This document shows, piece after piece, positions 33,663 to 42,154 of a DNA stretch of 49,930 bases; within the stretch, counting starts at the first letter, position 1; each line of letters opens with the position of its first letter. The notes beneath the pieces are model-generated. The model was given only the letters and a program-made list of their open reading frames with translations. It had not been told where the DNA came from and did not search any database. A program made the translations under genes and the position numbers. This stretch comes from Clostridia bacterium (GTDB taxonomy: Bacteria; Bacillota; Clostridia; Oscillospirales; CAG-272): NCBI GenBank assembly GCA_017399145.1, contig JAFQEG010000024.1:1-49930 (forward strand). Reading direction: 5' to 3'.

Positions 33663-34711
33663 TGTTTTATTTCCTCGTAAAAATCCTTTACCTTATAATA
33701 ATTTGTATGGGCGTTATTTCCGTACATATCCCTTACAGTAATACGGAAGAAAACGTCGTTTAGTCTTAATGGAAACTCTGCGTGAGTAATGAAGTTTCCT
33801 GTGACATTTTGCCAGCTTCTACCGTAGCCTGTAACAATTATGTCGGTTGCCTCAGTACAATCAATTTTAATCACGTTGTCCTCTACATATAGGGACTTAA
33901 TTCTTGGTGGATTTTTACCACTAGCACAGTAAAACTCACCCTTTTCCAAGGCTGAGATTATTTGGTCGTACTTCAATTCCTTAGCACCGATAAAGGTTGA
34001 CCCACCAAAGGATTGTGTAAGGCTTTTATCTCTGTTGTGGTTGTCGTCGCCCATTGTACAATGTAGCTTGTGCATGCCACAACGGACCATATCGTCGTAA
34101 ATATAAGGACAATATTCAGCACCTGTTAACAATTCCGTTGCATAGTTTAGAATTTCAAGACCCCAAAGACCCTCAAGACCCTCGTAATCTCGTCTGTCAT
34201 TTAAGGACCAGTTAGGGTGATTTAATTGTACTAAAAATCCTGCCTCGTTGCACCTTTTTATTGTTTCGTTTATGCTTTCCTTAGTATATTCTCGGTGGTA
34301 GCCATCGCACTTATTTTTCCCTGTGTGAATGCCACCCTGTACCCACCTAAAGCTATCGTCGTCAGCACCGGGCTGAAACTCGTTGTGTGGGTCCTTAGAA
34401 TATATACATAAATGTACAGTTTTCTTTCTTGACCAAGGATTATTTCCCTTCGACCCTGTTGCACTAGGCACAGATGCCAAGGATTCGGTAATAGAGTATT
34501 CCGAGCTTGTAATAGCTAGAAAATCATCGTCGTTTAGGTCTGAGTGGTCAAGGACAATTTCGTGGTCCGTATAAGCGACGACAGAGTAGCCCTGTGACTT
34601 GTATGCGTCCTTAATTTCCTCAATGGTTAAGGATCCGTCTGATATAGTAGAATGGCAGTGCATATTTGCACGATACCAGTTAACCTCGTTTGGAAGAATG
34701 TACTTTTTCAT
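33659..34711 (-). CDS. PHP-domain metal-dependent phosphoesterase, paralogue 1
   Basis: 350 residues. His18, His20 and Asp25 (HCHSTISDG) plus Asp49/His50 form the typical first part of the PHP metal site; GDDNHNRDK follows later. The gene is first in the series of three and starts 18 bases after rsuA, so it belongs to the same transcript. The three proteins have near-equal length and the same domain layout, which points to duplication followed by divergence. The ribosome site GAAGG is moderate. Confidence 0.85.
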   Translation of the reverse strand: MKKYILPNEVNWYRANMHCHSTISDGSLTIEEIKDAYKSQGYSVVAYTDHEIVLDHSDLNDDDFLAITSSEYSITESLASVPSATGSKGNNPWSRKKTVHLCIYSKDPHNEFQPGADDDSFRWVQGGIHTGKNKCDGYHREYTKESINETIKRCNEAGFLVQLNHPNWSLNDRRDYEGLEGLWGLEILNYATELLTGAEYCPYIYDDMVRCGMHKLHCTMGDDNHNRDKSLTQSFGGSTFIGAKELKYDQIISALEKGEFYCASGKNPPRIKSLYVEDNVIKIDCTEATDIIVTGYGRSWQNVTGNFITHAEFPLRLNDVFFRITVRDMYGNNAHTNYYKVKDFYEEIKQ

Positions 34712-34729
34712 AAAGTAGCCTTCTTTCTG

Positions 34730-35434
34730 CTATTTTCCTGTCCTTAGAAAGATTTTTTCCTCTTCTTTTGTCAAATATCTCCATTGACCTCTTTCAAGAG
34801 AGGGGTCAAGCAAAATATCGCCAAAGGAAATTCTTTCAAGATAGGTAATTTTGTTATCAACTGCCTCAAGCATACGCTTGATTTGGTGATATTTACCCTC
34901 TGTAAGAGTAATAGTGCCTTTTTGTGTCTCTTCCATTTCAATTGTGCAGGGCTTAGTAAAATACCCACCGATATCAACACCCTTTTCAAGACGTGTAATA
35001 TCTTCGCTTGAAAGTGGAAAAATACACTCAAAGCGATAAACCTTTTTTACGTGGTGCTTAGGGGACAAAACATAGTGTGCCCCGTCACCGTCATTAGTCA
35101 AAATAACAAGCCCAAGAGTGTTTTTGTCAAGTCTACCACAAGGGAAAAGTCCCTTGCGTCTGTCCTCGTTGTCAACTAGGTCCAAAACTGTTTTTTCCTT
35201 TGGGTCATCAGTTGCGCTAACGTAGCCCTGTGGCTTATTTAACATAATGTAGGTAAATTTTTTGTAGCAAAGGTCTTCCCCACAAAGTGTAACCGTATCA
35301 GCTAATTCGTCGACCTTGAAATCAGCCTTTTTGACAACAGCGCCATTTACAGTAACCTTGCCAAGACGAATAAGCTTACCTGCCTCACTTCGAGAGGCCT
35401 TGCCACATTCACATAAAAGCTTATCAAGTCGCAT
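34730..35434 (-). CDS. rsuA: RsuA-type rRNA pseudouridine synthase
   Basis: 234 residues. An N-terminal S4 RNA-binding domain (MRLDKLLCECGKASRSEA) precedes the catalytic domain with GRLDKNTLGL; the catalytic Asp is 103. The family converts uridine to pseudouridine in 16S rRNA (position 516 in E. coli) or a related site. Length and motifs fit RsuA rather than RluB. It heads a minus-strand series that continues with three PHP genes and possibly tex. A ribosome site GAGGTGAG precedes the ATG. Confidence 0.92.
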   Translation of the reverse strand: MRLDKLLCECGKASRSEAGKLIRLGKVTVNGAVVKKADFKVDELADTVTLCGEDLCYKKFTYIMLNKPQGYVSATDDPKEKTVLDLVDNEDRRKGLFPCGRLDKNTLGLVILTNDGDGAHYVLSPKHHVKKVYRFECIFPLSSEDITRLEKGVDIGGYFTKPCTIEMEETQKGTITLTEGKYHQIKRMLEAVDNKITYLERISFGDILLDPSLERGQWRYLTKEEEKIFLRTGK

Positions 35435-35559
35435 AACTCACCTCGTAAAAAATGCTATTCCTATTTTAACATATATTATAGTAAAAGTAAATAATTATTT
35501 AATAAAAAATAGGATTTTTTTGTACTTATTTGTAAAAAATATTTTTTTCATTAAATATG

Positions 35560-35588
35560 TTGATTTTGGTGTCGAAATATGATATTAT
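35560..35588 (+). promoter_or_regulatory. Promoter of the NifU-like/GGGtGRT operon
   Basis: TTGATT (35560-35565), a 17-base spacer and TATTAT (35583-35588). The start codon lies about 40 bases further with an AAGGAG site. Confidence 0.75.
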
Positions 35589-35626
35589 AGAAATGCAAAA
35601 AAATAATTTTCTAAGGAGAATTTCAA

Positions 35627-36319
35627 ATGATTTATTCACACGAAGTTGAAAGCATGTGCTCCGTAGCAAAGGGACCAAAGCATGGTCCAGCTCCAATCCC
35701 TGAAGAGGGTAAGTGGGTACAAGCTAAGCAAATCACAGACATTTCAGGCTACACACACGGTATTGGCTGGTGTGCACCACAACAGGGCGCTTGTAAGCTA
35801 TCCCTTAACGTTAAGGACGGCATTATCGAGGAAGCTCTTGTTGAGACAATCGGTTGCTCAGGTATGACACACTCTGCAGCTATGGCAGCAGAAATCCTAC
35901 CAGGCAAAACACTTCTAGAGGCTCTTAATACAGACCTTGTATGCGATGCTATTAACACAGCTATGCGTGAGCTCTTCCTACAAATCGATTATGGTAGAAC
36001 ACAGTCTGCTTTCTCTGAGGGTGGTCTTGTTATCGGTGCAGGTATGGAGGACCTTGGTAAGGGTGCTCGTTCAATGGTTGGTACTATGTATGGTACTAAG
36101 GCAAAGGGTGTTCGTTACCTTGAAATGACAGAGGGCTACTGCACAAGAATGGCTCTTGATGAAAATGATCAGGTTATCGGTTATGAATTCGTTTCTCTCG
36201 GCAAAATGACTGACTTCATTAAGAAGGGCATGGAGCCAAACGAAGCTTACGAAAAGTCCAAGGGTACATACGGTAGATTTGCAGAGGCTGCAAAGTATAT
36301 CGACCCAAGAAAGCAATAA
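35627..36319 (+). CDS. NifU/IscU-like iron-sulfur cluster scaffold protein
   Basis: 230 residues. It aligns by eye with NifU/IscU N-domains in the region ETIGCSGMTHSAAMAAEILPGKTL, with conserved-type cysteines at 11, 49, 56 and 77; IscU-type scaffolds hold a nascent Fe-S cluster on three Cys. The protein is longer than classical IscU and has extra N- and C-terminal parts. It forms a two-gene unit with the GGGtGRT protein 14 bases downstream. This pairing is known from anaerobes, and the job of the pair is not established. I infer a cluster-assembly or cluster-binding role. Confidence 0.75.
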   Translation: MIYSHEVESMCSVAKGPKHGPAPIPEEGKWVQAKQITDISGYTHGIGWCAPQQGACKLSLNVKDGIIEEALVETIGCSGMTHSAAMAAEILPGKTLLEALNTDLVCDAINTAMRELFLQIDYGRTQSAFSEGGLVIGAGMEDLGKGARSMVGTMYGTKAKGVRYLEMTEGYCTRMALDENDQVIGYEFVSLGKMTDFIKKGMEPNEAYEKSKGTYGRFAEAAKYIDPRKQ

Positions 36320-36333
36320 GGAGGTAACGAATA

Positions 36334-37332
36334 ATGGCATTATTTGAAGGATACGAAAGAAGAGAAGCAAAGATTCTTGCTGCTCTTAAGGAATATGGTA
36401 TTAACTCCATTGAGGAGTGTAAGGAAATTACACTTGCTAAGGGTATCGACTGTGATAAGATTGTAAGAGAAACACAGCCAATCTGCTTTGAAAACGCAGT
36501 TTGGGCTTACACAGTAGGTGCTGCTATCGCAATTAAGAAGGGTTGCACAAAGGCTGCTGACGCTGCTGCTGCAATCGGTATCGGTCTACAATCATTCTGT
36601 ATCCCTGGCTCTGTTGCTGAAAACAGAAAGGTTGGTCTCGGCCATGGTAACCTTGGTAAGATGCTTCTTTCCGAGGAAACAGAGTGCTTCTGCTTCCTAG
36701 CAGGACACGAGTCCTTTGCTGCTGCTGAGGGTGCTATTAAGATTGCTCTTAATGCAAACAAGGTAAGAGTAAAGCCACTTAGAGTTATTTTGAACGGTCT
36801 TGGTAAGGACGCAGCTATGATTATTTCAAGAATCAACGGCTTTACTTACGTTGAGACTGAATTTGACCCTTACACAGAGGAGGTAAAGGTTCTCTCTGAA
36901 ACACCTTACTCAAAGGGTCCAAGAGCTGACGTTAAGTGCTATGGTAGTGATAGCGTTCCAGAGGGCGTTGCAATTATGAGACTTGAAAACGTTGGTGTAT
37001 CTATCACAGGTAACTCAACCAACCCAACAAGATTCCAACACCCAGTTGCAGGTACATACAAGAAATGGTGTAACGAAAACGGAGTTAACTACTTCTCAGT
37101 TGCATCAGGTGGTGGTACTGGTAGAACACTTCACCCAGATAATATGGCTGCAGGTCCTGCTTCCTACGGTATGACTGACACAATGGGTAGAATGCACGGC
37201 GATGCTCAATTCGCAGGCTCCTCATCTGTTCCAGCTCACGTAGAAATGATGGGTCTTATCGGCGCAGGTAACAACCCAATGGTTGGTATGACTGTTGCAG
37301 TTGCTGTTGCTGTTGAAGAGGCTTCAAAGTAA
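36334..37332 (+). CDS. GGGtGRT family protein
   Basis: 332 residues, identified by its name-giving motif GGGTGRT (259-265, inside VASGGGTGRTLHPDN). It has many Gly-rich loops (GLGHGNLGKML, VGAAIAIKKGC) and a C-terminal Met/Gly-rich stretch (MMGLIGAGNNPMVGMTVAVA). No catalytic family is known to me. It is cytoplasmic, with no signal peptide, and is co-transcribed with the NifU-like scaffold gene. Codon use looks strongly biased towards common codons, which would fit high expression. The ribosome site AAGGAGG is strong. Confidence 0.85.
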   Translation: MALFEGYERREAKILAALKEYGINSIEECKEITLAKGIDCDKIVRETQPICFENAVWAYTVGAAIAIKKGCTKAADAAAAIGIGLQSFCIPGSVAENRKVGLGHGNLGKMLLSEETECFCFLAGHESFAAAEGAIKIALNANKVRVKPLRVILNGLGKDAAMIISRINGFTYVETEFDPYTEEVKVLSETPYSKGPRADVKCYGSDSVPEGVAIMRLENVGVSITGNSTNPTRFQHPVAGTYKKWCNENGVNYFSVASGGGTGRTLHPDNMAAGPASYGMTDTMGRMHGDAQFAGSSSVPAHVEMMGLIGAGNNPMVGMTVAVAVAVEEASK

Positions 37333-37352
37333 TTTAAAAATTAAGTAAAAAG

Positions 37353-37397
37353 AAGACACACCATTTTGGTAATCCCTAGATGGTGTGTCTTTTTTGT
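37353..37397 (+). terminator. Terminator of the NifU-like/GGGtGRT operon
   Basis: AAGACACACCA (37353-37363) pairs with TGGTGTGTCTT (37381-37391), followed by TTTTTG. Confidence 0.9.
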
Positions 37398-37413
37398 GTT
37401 AAAAAGTATTTGC

Positions 37414-37446
37414 AAAAAATGCTATGCTTTTGACATAGCATTTTTA
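37414..37446. terminator. Bidirectional terminator-like hairpin
   Basis: AAATGCTATG pairs with CATAGCATTT around a 7-base loop, with A and T runs at the ends. It lies about 75 bases beyond the stop of the unknown protein on the minus strand and probably ends that transcript. Confidence 0.75.
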
Positions 37447-37520
37447 TGGTATGCAGAATGGGTGGTGCGAATGCCTTGGTCTGCGTAAGGATTAGCTTTG
37501 ATTTTCGAAAGTAGTTGGAA

Positions 37521-38693
37521 TTATTCTAAAAATTTAGCTTCTATATTTTTAAGTTCTCTTTCTACCTGTTCGAAATATTGTTGAACTGTTTTATATGAAC
37601 CACCAAGATGGGCTTTGATTCTTTTGTACTCGTTTATCTCATCCTTGCAGTTTTTGATTCTAGGAGCAACGATAGAGTACATTGATGAAAATCTACTTAC
37701 ACCAACGAGCTCCTTTTCTATTTTGTGTAAATCCTCGTTCTTTTTTTCAATGCAGGAATCGAGGTAGTCAATATCATTTTTGAGGAAATCTGGACAACGA
37801 TCTATAAGTGCCTTATAGACAGCAAACTTTGAATATGTAAGTAGGTTTTTAATAGATGTAATTATTTCTGCCTTTTGTGAAAAGGAAAAAATACCTAGCT
37901 TCGAGTAACTATCATATAATTCGTCTACCTTTGAAAGCCTGTCAGCTATTAGGGAAAAGCGCTTTGATTCCTCTTCAGTTAGATCTTTGAAATAAAAGTA
38001 TTTGTTTAAATATGTAGTCGTTTTTGTTTTATATTCAGTTCTATATGTAGGAACATTTCTAGATCTATTTTCGTAATCGGTGTATGATCTTTCGCTCATT
38101 ATAGGTGTGGCAATGTAACTGTTAGGGAGGTTTTCTTTTATTTCGAATCCTATAGGTACTTTTTCGGTGCGAGTAACCGCTACCTTTTCAGTTATAGTTC
38201 TTGTTCCATCTTGTACCTTGCCCGAGGCGATTGAGGAGTTTCTATCAGTAAGCGTTCCTTGTCCTGTGCCCATTCTATTATTAGTTTCACATAACATATC
38301 GAAAGCTATTTTGAGCCAAGGACCCTTCCAAATATTTTTAATTAACGAACCAGTAGTGGGTTTAATAAAGTCGTTTGTTTGGAAAAGGGGATAGAACTTA
38401 CCTTTTTTTTCGACTATTCGAACAAACAATACTGGACGTGAATATTGACTGCCGATGCTTGCAACATCCCACCAATGAAAGTAATTTTTATGTCTTGTTC
38501 CTGGCAATAAAATGCCCATTCCCAATTCCATACCGTTTACTTCGGAGAGAACTGCATGCTGAGCCCTTTTCCTCTCGGCTACCTTTTCTGGAGCGGGATC
38601 GTCGCTTGTGAAATACTCAGATCCTTTCCACTCTTCTTGTGCTAAGTGGTACATAATGCTTCCCATAAGATGGTCTAGCTTATTGCTTCTCAT
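37521..38693 (-). CDS. Unknown 390-residue protein downstream of a structured RNA
   Basis: 390 residues from the ATG at 38691-38693, which has AAAGGAG six bases upstream; the longer frame to 38801 runs back through the terminator hairpin and is not supported. No signal peptide or membrane segment is seen. The first half has LLPGTRHKNYFHWWDV and FVRIVEKKGKFYPLFQ, beta-rich in pattern. The second half (about 225-390) is Lys/Glu-rich and helical, with probable coiled coil near the end (LDSCIEKKNEDLHKIEKEL and EQVERELKNIEAKFLE). I do not recognise a family. Its only visible promoter lies before the RNA at 38731-38958, so its expression likely depends on read-through of the RNA's terminator. Confidence 0.6.
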   Translation of the reverse strand: MRSNKLDHLMGSIMYHLAQEEWKGSEYFTSDDPAPEKVAERKRAQHAVLSEVNGMELGMGILLPGTRHKNYFHWWDVASIGSQYSRPVLFVRIVEKKGKFYPLFQTNDFIKPTTGSLIKNIWKGPWLKIAFDMLCETNNRMGTGQGTLTDRNSSIASGKVQDGTRTITEKVAVTRTEKVPIGFEIKENLPNSYIATPIMSERSYTDYENRSRNVPTYRTEYKTKTTTYLNKYFYFKDLTEEESKRFSLIADRLSKVDELYDSYSKLGIFSFSQKAEIITSIKNLLTYSKFAVYKALIDRCPDFLKNDIDYLDSCIEKKNEDLHKIEKELVGVSRFSSMYSIVAPRIKNCKDEINEYKRIKAHLGGSYKTVQQYFEQVERELKNIEAKFLE

Positions 38694-38730
38694 AATGATC
38701 TCCTTTAAAATAAATATGAATATTTTCGGT

Positions 38731-38767
38731 GAAAATAAAAAGTGCGTCCAACCGAGGTCGAACGCAC
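38731..38767 (-). terminator. Terminator of the structured RNA
   Basis: GTGCGTTCGACCTCGG and its partner close with GTGCGT/ACGCAC pairs on the minus strand, followed by TTTTTATTTT. The gene at 38693 begins about 40 bases further. Confidence 0.85.
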
Positions 38768-38958
38768 CGAAAAACGTAAGTCCCCAATTGTCGCCAAACA
38801 AACTCTGAGCAATAATATGGGTTACATACTTATTTCAGACAGGGGATTACATTTTTACCAAATGTAAAATAGGTCTAAAATAAGTATCGACAAAAAAGGG
38901 TATAGTTATCCCAATAAAAAACACCCAAAAATTGCTATATTAAGTTTGTTTGGCAACC
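38731..38958 (-). ncRNA. Large structured RNA of unknown class, with its own promoter and terminator
   Basis: Read on the minus strand, the RNA starts at about 38955-38958. An outer stem of 15 pairs joins 38943-38957 to 38790-38804 (one G-U). A 6-pair stem follows (38931-38936 with 38808-38813), and GGGU/ACCC may extend it. A second 15-pair stem joins 38873-38887 to 38826-38840 and is capped by an 8-pair hairpin (38847-38854 with 38860-38867) with a 5-base loop. UCCCC (38842-38846) could pair with GGGGA (38781-38785) outside the outer stem as a pseudoknot. A terminator hairpin GUGCGU/ACGCAC (38762-38767, 38742-38747) and T run end it. It could be a 6S-like RNA, a riboswitch for the gene at 38693, or a new class. 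The pairing was checked by hand only. Confidence 0.65.
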
Positions 38959-38960
38959 TT

Positions 38961-38989
38961 ATTGTATCACAAAAACATTAAAATGTAAA
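38961..38989 (-). promoter_or_regulatory. Promoter of the structured RNA
   Basis: On the minus strand TTTACA (38984-38989), a 17-base spacer and an extended -10 box TGATACAAT (TACAAT at 38961-38966). The expected start of transcription falls within a few bases of the 5' end of the outer stem. Confidence 0.75.
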
Positions 38990-39042
38990 GGTATTTCGAA
39001 AAAATTGAAAAAAACAGTCAATCTGTGATATTACTTGATAAT

Positions 39043-39086
39043 GAAAAACCTACTGTAAGACTTTACAAGAAAGCCAACAGTAGGTT
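39043..39086 (-). terminator. Terminator after phoR
   Basis: AACCTACTGT (39047-39056) pairs with ACAGTAGGTT (39077-39086); on the minus strand the hairpin is followed by TTTTTC. Confidence 0.8.
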
Positions 39087-39091
39087 AAAGT

Positions 39092-40801
39092 TTATTTATT
39101 ATTTGTAAAAGCGACTGTAACGGTAGTGCCAATACCAAATTCACTTTCAATGGAAAGCTCTGCACCAATAAAAGCACAAATATGCTTGACAATTGCAAGC
39201 CCAAGACCGGTTCCACCAGTACGCTTAGAATGAGACTTATCAACTCGATAAAAGCGTTCGCATAAACGTGGCAAATGCTCTTTATCTATGCCGATTCCCG
39301 TGTCCTTTACCTGCATAATTATTCCACAAGCGGTGTTGGAAAAGGAAACGATAATTGAGCCATTGTCCTTATTGTATTTGATAGCATTCGATACAAGATT
39401 TTCTATAAGCTCAAATATCATATGTTGCTCGGATACTAGACTTGCAGAGCCGATAATTTCAGTTGAAATATTTTTCTTTTTGATTTCCTCTGAAAATTCA
39501 GTAAAAATTTCCTTGGTTGTTTCATCAAGAGAAACAAGTGCAGGTGCATTTTGTGTAGCATCCTTGTTTTCTATTTTTGATAACATGAGCATATCGGAAA
39601 TGAGAGAGCCAAGACGAATGCTCTCCTTATGAATATGTGCTATCTGCTTTTTAGTGCCCTCGTCAATGCCTTCCTTGTTCATAAGAACCTCGGAAAAGCC
39701 TTGCATAACTGTTATTGGTGTTTTAAGCTCGTGAGATGCATTCGCAAAAAAGTCGCTTTTTTGCTTCTCAATCAGCTTTTCCTTTGTGATGTCGGTAACA
39801 ATAATTATAGCGGAAATATTGTCGCATATTACGTCGTTAGTAACATTTGTAATCACTACTGATAGATACATATCATCGTATATACACTCAAAGGCAAAGC
39901 TTTCACCTATATGTTGAATAATTTTTTCATAAACGGGAAGCTTTTCAATTAAGAAAACAAGGTCCCGTCCTATGTCTGAGCTTGAACCATTAAACATATG
40001 AAGTGCTCGCTTGTTAGCAAAAACAATATGCTTTGATTTATCAAGAGCTATAATGCTTTGCGAAACGTTATCAAGCACGGTATTTAGCTTAATACGTTCA
40101 GCATCTGCTATCCGTATATGATTATGAATGTTTGAATTTAATTCGTTTATCTGGCTGAGAACCGAGAAAAGCTCAGGCTCGCTCATATCTGTATTTATAG
40201 GCATATATTTTCCTTCATTCAAGCTCCTTAAGCTATCTCCAATTTCGGTAACCTTGGAGGAAATGTTGCGTGAAAGAATATTTGCAAGCACAAAGGATAG
40301 AATAAGAGAGATAACAAGCACAAGCACAAGCAATGGAATTAACGCAGTAATATAAGGGGTCCCATCACTGCTTCTAACAGCAAGCCTTAAAATTACCTGA
40401 GCACCATTAGAAAACTCTGTTACAGTTGCGTAATATGTCATATCACACTTGAAGGTTTCGGAGTATCTTTTTACTGTATTTGGTACTCCTGCAAGTGCGT
40501 TTTTGATTTCCTCACGGTTAGCATGGTTTTCGAGCTTTGAATTTGTATCACTTTCATAGAGAACGTCACCATTAAGGTCAAAAATTGTAATACGAAGCTC
40601 GGAATTATCCTTATATTTTGCCAAATTAGAAAAATCATCTTCGCTATTTAAAAGAGAAGAGGCAAGCTCGGTTTCTTCCTTCAATCGTTGGTTTATGATG
40701 TTTTTTGTGTTTAAATTAACAGCTATAATTCCGAAAACAAACATTAACAGCACTATAACAATTGAAACTACAAAAAATCTAAAAAATATTTTCTTTTTCA
40801 T
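39092..40801 (-). CDS. phoR: PhoR-type sensor histidine kinase
   Basis: 569 residues. Two membrane segments (about 7-29 and 151-176) flank an extracytoplasmic domain. A HAMP-like linker and a PAS region (about 241-340) follow. The H-box is SHELKTP with His357, and the catalytic domain has ENLVSNAIKYNK (N-box), DTGIGID and GTGLGLAIVKH. In the phosphate system this kinase phosphorylates PhoB when phosphate is low, in contact with PstSCAB and PhoU. It is the last gene of the pst-pho operon and overlaps phoB by four bases. Confidence 0.92.
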   Translation of the reverse strand: MKKKIFFRFFVVSIVIVLLMFVFGIIAVNLNTKNIINQRLKEETELASSLLNSEDDFSNLAKYKDNSELRITIFDLNGDVLYESDTNSKLENHANREEIKNALAGVPNTVKRYSETFKCDMTYYATVTEFSNGAQVILRLAVRSSDGTPYITALIPLLVLVLVISLILSFVLANILSRNISSKVTEIGDSLRSLNEGKYMPINTDMSEPELFSVLSQINELNSNIHNHIRIADAERIKLNTVLDNVSQSIIALDKSKHIVFANKRALHMFNGSSSDIGRDLVFLIEKLPVYEKIIQHIGESFAFECIYDDMYLSVVITNVTNDVICDNISAIIIVTDITKEKLIEKQKSDFFANASHELKTPITVMQGFSEVLMNKEGIDEGTKKQIAHIHKESIRLGSLISDMLMLSKIENKDATQNAPALVSLDETTKEIFTEFSEEIKKKNISTEIIGSASLVSEQHMIFELIENLVSNAIKYNKDNGSIIVSFSNTACGIIMQVKDTGIGIDKEHLPRLCERFYRVDKSHSKRTGGTGLGLAIVKHICAFIGAELSIESEFGIGTTVTVAFTNNK

Positions 40802-41463
40802 TGTGCTTCAAAACGATATCCTATACCGCGTACGGTAACAATTACATCGCCACCCCCACATTCTGTTATTTTATCACGGAGCTGAGAAATATGAATATCA
40901 AGTGTTCTTGTTTCACCCATAAAGCTTTCACCCCAAACCTCGCGGAATAGCTCCTCACGTTCAACTGTAACACCGGTATGCGCTATCAACATTTTTAAAA
41001 GCTTAAATTCCTTCAAGGTAAGCCCCAAATCACGACCTTCAAAAAAGATTTTGTAAACATTGTTGTCAATTACAAAACCCCTTTGGCTTTTAACATAAAG
41101 ATTTGCACGACGAATGTTAGTTTTGATACGAGCAATTAATTCAAGGACGGAGAAGGGCTTAGCGATATAATCATCAGCACCCTTGTTAAGACCTTTAACT
41201 GCACTAATTTCATCAGATTTTGCACTCACAATAAGAACAGGTATTTTTTCGTCAACCTCTCGTATTTTTGTAAGTATGGTGTATCCGTCCATATCGGGAA
41301 GCATTATATCGAGAATAATTAGATCAGGGCGATTTTTCTCAAATTGGCAGAAAAAATCCTTGCCATTTTCAAATAGCATGGTTTTATAAACTCCCTCAAA
41401 AGCACCCTCGTAAAGCTCTCTTAAGCCCTCGTCATCCTCGACAATGTAAATAAGCTCTTCCAT
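40798..41463 (-). CDS. phoB: PhoB/PhoP-type response regulator
   Basis: 221 residues. The receiver domain has the phospho-acceptor Asp52 (LIILDIMLPD), the acidic pair EDDE near residues 9-12, and Lys in AKPFSVLEL. The C-terminal winged-helix DNA-binding domain carries EREELFREVWGE and TRTLDIHISQLRDK. It would bind the repeat at 45617-45633 when phosphorylated. Its start overlaps the phoU stop by one base (TAATG) and its stop overlaps phoR by four, so the three are coupled. Confidence 0.93.
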   Translation of the reverse strand: MEELIYIVEDDEGLRELYEGAFEGVYKTMLFENGKDFFCQFEKNRPDLIILDIMLPDMDGYTILTKIREVDEKIPVLIVSAKSDEISAVKGLNKGADDYIAKPFSVLELIARIKTNIRRANLYVKSQRGFVIDNNVYKIFFEGRDLGLTLKEFKLLKMLIAHTGVTVEREELFREVWGESFMGETRTLDIHISQLRDKITECGGGDVIVTVRGIGYRFEAQ

Positions 41464-42116
41464 TAAAATTTTTGGTGTACCCCCGTTTCGTTATATTTAG
41501 TCCATTCGGCAACGTTTACAGCATGGTCACCGATACGCTCCAAATATTTGGCAACCATCATAAGCTCAATACCTTGGTCGCCATTGCTTCCATCCTTTTT
41601 TATAAGCTCGATAAGCTCGGTTTTTACTGTATCAAAAAGCTCGTCCATCTGGTCGTCAAGTGCAATAACCTCATCAGCAAGCTTAGCATCATTGTTTATG
41701 AATGAATTTACGCTTTCTCTTACCATTTTTATAGCTAGATTTCCCATCTCTTTGGTATGGGTTAATTCCTTGATGTATTTTTCACCCGGCATTGAATAAA
41801 CAAGCTCACCAATGTCTGCAGCCTGGTCTCCAAAGCGTTCAATATCTGTAATCATCTTAAGAGCAGTTGAAACCTCACGAAAATCCTTTGCAACAGGCTG
41901 TTGCTTAAGTAAGATTCGCATGCATCTTTTTTCGATAGCCATTTCGTATTCGTCCACTCTTTTGTCCACAACTCCGATGCTCTTTCCAAGCTCACGGTCT
42001 TTGTTTACAAGAGCAGTAATAGCATCGCTAATCATTTGCTCGGTGAGTCTGCACATTTCTACTAGCTGTTTTTTTAATTCGGCAAGCTCGTCCTCAAATA
42101 TTTTTCTAATAGACAT
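41463..42116 (-). CDS. phoU: PhoU, phosphate signalling protein
   Basis: 217 residues from the ATG at 42114-42116, which has AAAGGAG; a longer frame to 42158 has no such site. PhoU is a cytoplasmic helical protein that links PstSCAB activity to PhoR and keeps the response off when phosphate is plentiful. The protein shows the two tandem three-helix PhoU repeats with the metal-binding E-x3-D-x-x-x-D-like pattern (for example TDIERFGDQAADIGE and KYLERIGDHAVNVAEW). It follows pstB by 38 bases. Confidence 0.95.
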   Translation of the reverse strand: MSIRKIFEDELAELKKQLVEMCRLTEQMISDAITALVNKDRELGKSIGVVDKRVDEYEMAIEKRCMRILLKQQPVAKDFREVSTALKMITDIERFGDQAADIGELVYSMPGEKYIKELTHTKEMGNLAIKMVRESVNSFINNDAKLADEVIALDDQMDELFDTVKTELIELIKKDGSNGDQGIELMMVAKYLERIGDHAVNVAEWTKYNETGVHQKF

Positions 42117-42154
42117 TCTTATCTCCTTTATTATATCATAAAATTTCTGCAAAA

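Noticed and set aside
38694-38801. Longer start for the 390-aa protein.
   Set aside because: The extra 36 codons lie in the terminator hairpin and the RNA, and no ribosome site precedes them.
38838-38846. CAGACAGGGGA inside the structured RNA resembles the GACAGGGGACGG palindrome of the repeat island.
   Set aside because: Only about ten bases match; neither the arms nor the flanks of the repeat are present, and the bases fit the RNA's own stem.
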